Assembly: GCA_031256695.1 (NCBI GenBank)
Contig: JAIRQB010000024.1
Span: 1-8,963 of the forward strand
DNA length: 8,963 bases
Source of the DNA: Elusimicrobiota bacterium
Lineage (GTDB): Bacteria > Elusimicrobiota > Endomicrobiia > Endomicrobiales > Endomicrobiaceae
Direction: 5' to 3'
Under the pieces are notes generated by a model. The model was not told the origin of the DNA and ran no database searches. It was given only the letters and a program-made list of their open reading frames with translations. The translations under genes and the position numbers were made by a program. Every line of letters begins with the position of its first letter. Position 1 is the first letter of the stretch. Positions 1 to 2,906 of this stretch are shown here, piece after piece.

Positions 1-7
1 TTATTGA

Positions 8-115
8 AATTGAATAAATCAGATAAAAATAAGGAATAAGAGCAAATAACATTAGGGAATAAGAGAAAATAAAAATAGGGAATAAGAGAAAATAAAAACA
101 GGAAATAAAAGCAAA
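8..115. repeat. 23-bp AT-rich tandem repeat array
   Basis: A purine-rich unit beginning AGGGAATAAGAG and ending in AAAATAAAAAT is repeated with a strict 23-bp period. The units are at 31-53, 54-76, 77-99 and a partial unit at 100-115; a degenerate unit can be aligned at 8-30 with a gap. Units 54-76 and 77-99 differ only at the last base. The array runs straight into the hairpin at 113-155. No open reading frame is supported across it. It may extend beyond the left window edge by further decayed units. The function is unknown; slippage or recombination could change the copy number. Confidence 0.85.
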
Positions 116-155
116 GGGGCGGGTTTTGGACAATCCAAAACCCGCCCCTTTTTTT
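113..155 (+). terminator. Long GC-rich hairpin with T-run, copy 1
   Basis: The arms at 113-130 and 134-151 are perfectly complementary over 18 bp (AAAGGGGCGGGTTTTGGA and its complement) around a 3-nt loop CAA. They are followed on the plus strand by a run of T to position 155. This is the form of a Rho-independent terminator, best oriented for plus-strand transcription entering from the left edge of the window. The same 18-bp arms recur at 1434-1486, so the hairpin is itself a repeated sequence and marks the left edge of the repeat island. Confidence 0.75.
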
Positions 156-183
156 GATAATTCAAAACGTTGCAATCCCCCGG

Positions 184-338
184 GTGTCATTGGCGGCGGG
201 CGCAAACACATAGCGCTGCGCAAACACATAGCGCGCCGCAATCCATTTTTGTTATAAGCCTTTCACCTTTTTGCCTTTTGCCTTTGAAAAAAGAAAAGAA
301 ACGGCAACAGGGATTGCGGCTTCCGCCACAATGACACC
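184..338. repeat. Composite inverted-pair repeat, copy 1 (MITE-like)
   Basis: The left end is a palindromic unit starting GTGTCATT and closing with AATCC (184-244). The right end is the same kind of unit in inverse orientation, GGATT to AATGACACC (311-338). Between them is a spacer beginning TTGTTATAAGCC. The outer ends are therefore inverted repeats (GTGTCATT / AATGACAC), as in a miniature inverted-repeat element. The left unit carries two tandem 18-bp copies of GCGCAAACACATAGCGCT-like sequence (200-217, 218-235) in its loop. Bases 249-338 match 1284-1373 with about five mismatches in 90. No coding capacity. Confidence 0.7.
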
Positions 339-345
339 GTTGGTA

Positions 346-471
346 GCGTCAAAGCGTTCGCTCCCAGTGTTGTCATACTCGCGCCAGCAATGCGGCTGAA
401 AGCCGCTATTGCGCCAGCGGAGTTATTTACGGGCGCTAACAGCGCGCGTAAATTACTCAAGAATCCATTTT
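346..471. repeat. 125-bp nested repeat, copy 1
   Basis: It begins GCGTCAAAGCG, passes through CCCAGTGTTGTCATACTCGC and ends GAATCCATTTTT. Inside it is a hairpin AATGCGGCT-GAA-AGCCGCTATT flanked on both sides by the 8-bp direct repeat GCGCCAGC. This is followed by a second palindrome at 420-460 (GAGTTATTTACG ... CGTAAATTACTC). It is nearly identical to 1077-1201: from CCCAGTG onward I count one substitution. A third, divergent copy lies at 737-882. Confidence 0.8.
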
Positions 472-510
472 TGAAGCATTGCCTTGTTTGTCATTGCGTC
501 GGGGGACTTG

Positions 511-530
511 GTGTCATTCCGTCGCAAGAC
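511..530 (+). repeat. Truncated palindromic unit
   Basis: This is GTGTCATTCCGTCGCAAGAC, the left two-thirds of the same unit that is complete at 1253-1279. The closing GGAATCC is missing, and another unit starts within 4 bp. It appears to be a partial copy broken by the arrival of the neighbouring element or by recombination between copies. Confidence 0.6.
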
Positions 531-533
531 CTA

Positions 534-642
534 GTGTCATTGCGGCGGAAGCCGCAATCCATTTTTGTTATAAGGCGTTCACCGCTTTCTGCCGTTTTTC
601 TTAAAAGGCAAAATGGATTCCGTCTTACGACGGAATGACACC
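534..642. repeat. Composite inverted-pair repeat, copy 2
   Basis: A complete unit at 534-560 (GTGTCATT, arms GCGGC/GCCGC, AATCC) faces an inverted unit at 615-642 (GGATT, arms CCGTC/GACGG, AATGACACC). The spacer begins CATTTTTGTTATAAGGCG, recognisably related to the spacers of copies 1 and 3 but more diverged and shorter. The two end units have different stem sequences, and each stem is self-complementary. Confidence 0.65.
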
Positions 643-686
643 CGAATTTACGCTTTGACAACGGTTTCAACGCGTGACGGCAACAG

Positions 687-714
687 GGATTCCCGCCTTC
701 GCGGGAATGACACC
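687..714 (-). repeat. Solo palindromic unit (dRS3-like core)
   Basis: A single inverted unit GGATTCCCGCC-TTC-GCGGGAATGACACC, preceded by CGGCAACA as in the other inverted units. Its core is ATTCCC, eight bases, GGGAAT, which is the form of the neisserial dRS3 core. The stem sequence differs from the units at 534-560 and 615-642 but keeps perfect pairing. Confidence 0.65.
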
Positions 715-736
715 GGGGCTTTAGCGGATTGCGTCG

Positions 737-882
737 GCGTCAAAGCGCTGCCCCCAGTGTTGTCATACTCGCGCCAGCAATACGGCTGAAAGCCGCTTAT
801 TGCGCCAGCGCGAGTTGCTAAACATTATGCAAAGCAACTGGAGTTGCCATCTGTAATTGAGGGCAACTCAAGTATCCATTTT
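737..882. repeat. Nested repeat, divergent copy 2
   Basis: It shares GCGTCAAAGCG, CCCAGTGTTGTCATACTCGC and the GCGCCAGC-flanked hairpin with the copies at 346-471 and 1077-1201. The terminal palindrome is replaced by two tandem hairpins, 812-840 (AGTTGCT/AGCAACT) and 841-871 (GAGTTGCC/GGCAACTC). It ends GTATCCATTTT. The swap of one GAGTT-type palindrome for two others in the same position shows the element is modular. Confidence 0.75.
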
Positions 883-886
883 AAGA

Positions 887-914
887 GTTAAAAGTTAAAA
901 GTTAAAAGTTAAAA
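887..914. repeat. 7-bp tandem repeat GTTAAAA x4
   Basis: Four exact heptamers GTTAAAA directly follow the ATCCATTTTAAGA end of the preceding nested repeat. A shorter version (ATTAAAA then GTTAAAA at 1046-1059) follows the same kind of end at 1036-1045, so the heptamers seem tied to the repeat's 3' side. This could be a slippage-prone tract; no coding role is visible. Confidence 0.75.
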
Positions 915-981
915 ATTAAGGAAAAAGGCATTTTAGAAACGGAGAAAGACAACGGCAACGGCGTCAAAGCCCAAAACTAGG

Positions 982-1036
982 GCGTCATTCCCGAGTTGCC
1001 CTCTATAAATAAGGCAACTCAAGAAGGCGGGAATCC
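982..1036 (+). repeat. Palindromic unit split by a 30-bp inserted hairpin
   Basis: The flanks GTCATTCCC (984-992) and GAAGGCGGGAATCC (1023-1036) together make one ordinary unit like that at 687-714. Between them, 993-1022 is a separate palindrome (GAGTTGCC, 12-nt loop, GGCAACTC, AA). The same palindrome type occurs at 841-871. The insert lies at the loop of the host hairpin. Confidence 0.7.
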
Positions 1037-1076
1037 ATTTTAAGAATTAAAAGTTAAAAGTAATGTCATTGTGGCG

Positions 1077-1201
1077 GCGTCAAAGCATTGCCCCCAGTGT
1101 TGTCATACTCGCGCCAGCAATGCGGCTGAAAGTCGCTATTGCGCCAGCGGAGTTATTTACGGGCGCTAACAGCGCGCGTAAATTACTCAAGAATCCATTT
1201 T
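1077..1201. repeat. 125-bp nested repeat, copy 3
   Basis: Near-identical to 346-471. It has the GCGCCAGC-flanked hairpin (here with AGTCGC in place of AGCCGC, which weakens one pair) and the palindrome GAGTTATTTACG ... CGTAAATTACTC at 1150-1190, closing with GAATCCATTTT. The high identity between two copies 0.7 kb apart points to recent duplication or gene conversion. Confidence 0.8.
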
Positions 1202-1252
1202 GCTGTTGGCATCGTCAAATCGTAAGTCTTGTTGTCATTGCCAAAACCCCGG

Positions 1253-1373
1253 GTGTCATTCCGTCGCAAGACGGAATCCCTGTTTGTTATAAGCCCTTTA
1301 CCTTTTCGCCTTTTGTCTTTGAAAAAAGAAAAGAAACGGCAACAGGGATTGCGGCTTCCGCCGCAATGACACC
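1253..1373. repeat. Composite inverted-pair repeat, copy 3
   Basis: The left unit at 1253-1279 has stem CCGTC/GACGG. The right inverted unit at 1346-1373 has stem GCGGC/GCCGC. The spacer from TTGTTATAAGCC onward is a direct repeat of that in copy 1 (1284-1373 against 249-338, about five mismatches in 90). The left units of copies 1 and 3 have different stem sequences although their spacers match, so the end units seem to exchange independently of the spacer. Confidence 0.7.
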
Positions 1374-1376
1374 TGG

Positions 1377-1395
1377 GCGCTATGTGTTTGCGCCC
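1377..1395 (-). repeat. Inverted copy of the 198-216 sequence
   Basis: GCGCTATGTGTTTGCGCCC is the exact reverse complement of the 19 bases at 198-216. Together with the two terminator-like hairpins it gives the island roughly mirror-image ends. Confidence 0.75.
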
Positions 1396-1433
1396 GTCAA
1401 CTGTTTCAATGCGGAAAAAGCAAAGCAAAAGTA

Positions 1434-1486
1434 AAAAAACAAAGGGGCGGGTTTTGGAAAATCCAAAACCCGCCCCTTTGTTTTTT
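1434..1486 (-). terminator. Long hairpin terminator, copy 2, below the small exported protein gene
   Basis: The arms at 1434-1458 and 1462-1486 pair perfectly for 25 bp around an AAA loop. The central 18 bp (1441-1458) are identical to the arm at 113-130. Runs of six A and six T end the two arms, so it has the form of a bidirectional Rho-independent terminator. It lies 51 nt below the stop of the minus-strand gene 1538-1993 and is the obvious end for that transcript. Confidence 0.8.
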
Positions 1487-1537
1487 GCCGTCTCGCATTT
1501 ATAACTCTAAACTTTCTAAATTCTCAATTGCCTTTAT

Positions 1538-1993
1538 TTAATAGTTGTCTTGATTTTGCGCATACCATCTTATATCGCTTGCCGACTTTTTATCTATTTC
1601 TTCTTTTGTGCTTTGTCCTCTTGTAAGAGAAGCAAAGTATTGCAAGACGTCTTTTATGGGCAATACTCTATTTTGCGGAGATTTGTAGAAATCGTTTAAA
1701 TAATCTTTGGCATCATTATAAGTAGCCTCAAGTTGAAATTTGTCAAGCAATGATGAAACCTGTTCTTTTGTATTGTTGATATTGTCATAGCGCATCTTCA
1801 TTATGGCGGCAAGACCCGCTGTCCCGCTCAAAAGACCGTCGTTAAAACCGACTAAAAAGACCACTTTTTGATTATCCGCTATAGAATTCCAAAAATGTCC
1901 ATTTAGGCTTCCGGCTGTTTTAGTAGGCTCGGCGCTATAGGCATTTGCAGACAAGACAAAAACGGCGCACAGCATTAAGAAAATTTTTTTCAT
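1538..1993 (-). CDS. Small exported protein of unknown function
   Basis: 151 residues. The N-terminus (MKKIFLMLCAVFVLSANA) is a typical Sec signal peptide, with probable cleavage after A18 (ANA, then YSAEP), leaving a soluble protein of about 133 residues outside the cytoplasm. There is no lipobox and no later membrane segment. Conserved-looking features are GHFWNSI near residue 32, FLVGFNDGLLSG at 46-57, and FYKSPQNRVLPIKDVLQYF at 102-120. That last pattern (FY, Asn-Arg-x-x-Pro-Ile) I remember from short uncharacterised secreted proteins of several phyla, but I cannot name a family. The start is fixed by a perfect AGGAGG 5 nt upstream. The gene stands alone between two terminators. I could not find a convincing promoter in the 118 nt between its start and the tRNA terminator. 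No enzymatic motif is visible. Confidence 0.85.
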   Translation of the reverse strand: MKKIFLMLCAVFVLSANAYSAEPTKTAGSLNGHFWNSIADNQKVVFLVGFNDGLLSGTAGLAAIMKMRYDNINNTKEQVSSLLDKFQLEATYNDAKDYLNDFYKSPQNRVLPIKDVLQYFASLTRGQSTKEEIDKKSASDIRWYAQNQDNY

Positions 1994-1998
1994 AAAGA

Positions 1999-2004
1999 CC
2001 TCCT
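1999..2004 (-). promoter_or_regulatory. Shine-Dalgarno site AGGAGG
   Basis: A full AGGAGG lies 5 nt before the ATG at 1993 and decides the start of the small exported protein. It contrasts with the weak or absent sites in front of the four other starts at 2805, 5578, 7149 and 8885. Confidence 0.85.
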
Positions 2005-2111
2005 TTTGTTTTTTTAGGGCATAATTCTTTGCTTTGCTGACTTTTAATCAAAAGCAACGCTGACAGAATCTTGCATTTTTGTAAAAACACAAACTCTGTA
2101 TAAGTTGAAAT

Positions 2112-2141
2112 AAAAAACCCCGCCTTTTTAGGCGGGGTTTT
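2112..2141 (-). terminator. Rho-independent terminator of the tRNA-Phe transcript
   Basis: CCCCGCC and GGCGGGG (2118-2124, 2131-2137) pair around a 6-nt loop. The stem is extended by A/T pairs and followed on the minus strand by six T. It begins about 15 nt below the tRNA 3' end, so it ends the operon that contains the tRNA. The matching T-run on the other side would also let it stop plus-strand transcription. Confidence 0.85.
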
Positions 2142-2155
2142 CATTTTTGAGAATA

Positions 2156-2228
2156 TGCCGAGGGACAGAATCGAACTGTCGACCTACGGTTTTTCAGACC
2201 GGCGCTCTACCGACTGAGCTACCTCGGC
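2156..2228 (-). tRNA. tRNA-Phe (anticodon GAA)
   Basis: 73 nt that fold fully. The acceptor stem is GCCGAGG/CCTCGGC, the D-stem GCTC/GAGC with loop AGTCGGTA, the anticodon loop CTGAAAA with GAA at positions 34-36 (window 2195-2193), the variable loop AGGTC, the T-stem GACAG/CTGTC with loop TTCGATT, and discriminator A73, as expected for Phe. There is no encoded CCA (TAT follows), so the 3' end must be added by a CCA-adding enzyme. The first pair of the anticodon stem is a C27-U43 mismatch; the other four pairs are good. The 5' end lies only 6 nt below the stop codon of the YtxH-type gene, so it is probably processed from a shared transcript. Confidence 0.95.
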
Positions 2229-2234
2229 AAAAAC

Positions 2235-2522
2235 TCAATCTTCTTCTTTATACTTCTCAAAAGCCCTCTTCCCTTCTTCTATGGCTTCTGAGAGTTTTTC
2301 TTTACCGCATAAAATTTTCTCGCGCCCTTCCGAGTAAATGCGGCGGCCGGTTTCCTTCAAATCGCCGCTAAAGTCTGACACAGCGTCTGAAACATCGGCT
2401 CCCAATTTCTTTAACTCTTGTCTTGTCTCTTTGCCGGACTTTGGAGCGTATAAGATGCCTGCCGCCGCCCCTATGATTGCGCCCAACAGAAAAACCAAGA
2501 GAGAATTATCTTTATTATCCAT
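2235..2522 (-). CDS. YtxH-domain membrane protein
   Basis: 95 residues. A glycine/alanine-rich membrane segment (about residues 8-25, LLVFLLGAIIGAAAGILYA) is followed at once by the YtxH signature LYAPKSGKETR (24-34). After it comes a charged, largely helical tail of alternating Lys/Glu (35-95) with amphipathic character. Length and order match the YtxH family, small single-pass proteins of unconfirmed function often tied to stress or the cell envelope. The tail probably lies in the cytoplasm, given the positive residues after the membrane segment. The start at 2522 is supported by AGGAGG 8 nt upstream, inside the end of the DUF948-like gene, whose stop is 1 nt before this ATG. The two are therefore translationally coupled and may interact, a pairing seen in other bacteria. 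tRNA-Phe follows 6 nt after the stop. Confidence 0.9.
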   Translation of the reverse strand: MDNKDNSLLVFLLGAIIGAAAGILYAPKSGKETRQELKKLGADVSDAVSDFSGDLKETGRRIYSEGREKILCGKEKLSEAIEEGKRAFEKYKEED

Positions 2523-2523
2523 T

Positions 2524-2805
2524 TTATTTTCCTCCTTTATGTCTTTTTCTAATAGCCAAAATAGCGTAAAAAATAGAAGCGCCCGTTGAAATCAAAGGCA
2601 TTGAAAATATACGCGAGACCTTTGAAAATTTGTCTGAGACGCCGCTCAAAAAAGACAAATCTTTTCCCAGTTTGTCTAAAACATTTTCCAGTTTTTTAGA
2701 TATTTCTAAAAGCCTGCAAAAGGCAATCAGAAAACACACTAAGAAAGCGAACAAGACAACTGAGATTAAAATCAAACAAATTAAAGTCCAAATTTCTGTA
2801 TTCAT
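2524..2805 (-). CDS. DUF948-like small membrane protein (leaderless start)
   Basis: 93 residues from the ATG at 2805 (MNTEIWTLIC). A long N-terminal membrane segment (about 6-29) is followed by an amphipathic helix with regularly spaced leucines (LLEISKKLENVLDKLGKDLSFLSGVSDKF, 32-60). A second, shorter hydrophobic stretch (70-85, LISTGASIFYAILAI) and a basic tail (RKRHKGGK) end it. This order and its place directly before a YtxH gene fit DUF948-type proteins; the assignment rests on architecture rather than a strong motif. An in-frame ATG at 2814 would add three residues (MPS), but that codon overlaps the -10 box of the promoter at 2813-2841, so a transcript from that promoter could not contain it whole. 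Neither ATG has a Shine-Dalgarno site. Confidence 0.75.
   Translation of the reverse strand: MNTEIWTLICLILISVVLFAFLVCFLIAFCRLLEISKKLENVLDKLGKDLSFLSGVSDKFSKVSRIFSMPLISTGASIFYAILAIRKRHKGGK
2531..2536 (-). promoter_or_regulatory. Shine-Dalgarno site AGGAGG for the YtxH-type gene
   Basis: AGGAGG lies 8 nt before the ATG at 2522, within the last codons of the upstream gene. It fixes the YtxH start and allows coupled re-initiation after the upstream stop at 2524-2526. Confidence 0.85.
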
Positions 2806-2812
2806 AGACGGC

Positions 2813-2841
2813 ATAATAACAAATAGACTGATTTATGTCAA
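2813..2841 (-). promoter_or_regulatory. Near-consensus sigma-70 promoter of the DUF948/YtxH/tRNA-Phe cluster
   Basis: The -35 box TTGACA (2841-2836) is perfect. The spacer is exactly 17 nt (2835-2819) and the -10 box is TATTAT (2818-2813), one base from consensus. Seven bases (2812-2806) separate the -10 box from the ATG at 2805, so transcription should start at or next to the A of that ATG. It lies just below the terminator of the preceding operon, as expected for an independent promoter. Confidence 0.75.
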
Positions 2842-2870
2842 AAAACGGCTTTTTTGGCTCATTTTTGGGC

Positions 2871-2906
2871 AAAAAAGGCTAAAAAAACCGCATTTTTCGC
2901 CTTTTT
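2871..2906 (-). terminator. AT-rich terminator overlapping the 3' end of the YfhO-type gene
   Basis: On the minus strand AAAAAGGC-G-AAAAA pairs with TTTTT-A-GCCTTTTT around a short TGCGG loop, leaving a run of six T (2876-2871). The hairpin includes the last codons and the TAG stop (2881-2879) of the YfhO-type gene; its T-run lies directly below the stop. It is the only terminator-like structure between this gene and the promoter at 2813-2841. The stem has one imperfect position. Confidence 0.55.

Larger units (their letters stand above)
160..1433. repeat. Non-coding mosaic island of palindromic repeats
   Basis: About 1.27 kb without a credible gene. It is made almost entirely of short palindromic repeats: 27-28 bp hairpin units with GTGTCATT at one end and AATCC at the other, about 90-bp direct repeats, a roughly 125-145 bp repeat in three copies, and smaller hairpins nested within them. 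The base composition is richer in G+C than the flanking genes. The two longest plus-strand reading frames here (390-638 and 1063-1434) translate two copies of the same repeat and have no ribosome binding site, so I treat them as accidental. The structure resembles intergenic repeat mosaics such as neisserial dRS3/NIME arrays; that is a likeness of form only, not a claim of homology. Confidence 0.85.

Noticed and set aside
390..638. Plus-strand reading frame of 82 codons in the repeat island
   Set aside because: It translates repeat copy 1, shares a stretch of its translation with the frame at 1063-1434 because the DNA repeat is the same, and lacks a ribosome binding site.
184..1373. CRISPR array
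   Set aside because: Repeats occur in both orientations, at irregular distances and with changing stems; there are no uniform spacers and no cas genes.
1063..1434. Plus-strand reading frame of 123 codons in the repeat island
   Set aside because: It runs through nested repeat copy 3 and composite copy 3 and ends at the terminator hairpin. The composition is that of palindromic repeats, not of a protein, and there is no Shine-Dalgarno site.
1935..2144. Minus-strand frame overlapping the tRNA terminator and the exported-protein start
   Set aside because: It crosses a terminator and the SD site of the real gene, and is out of frame with the clear signal peptide.
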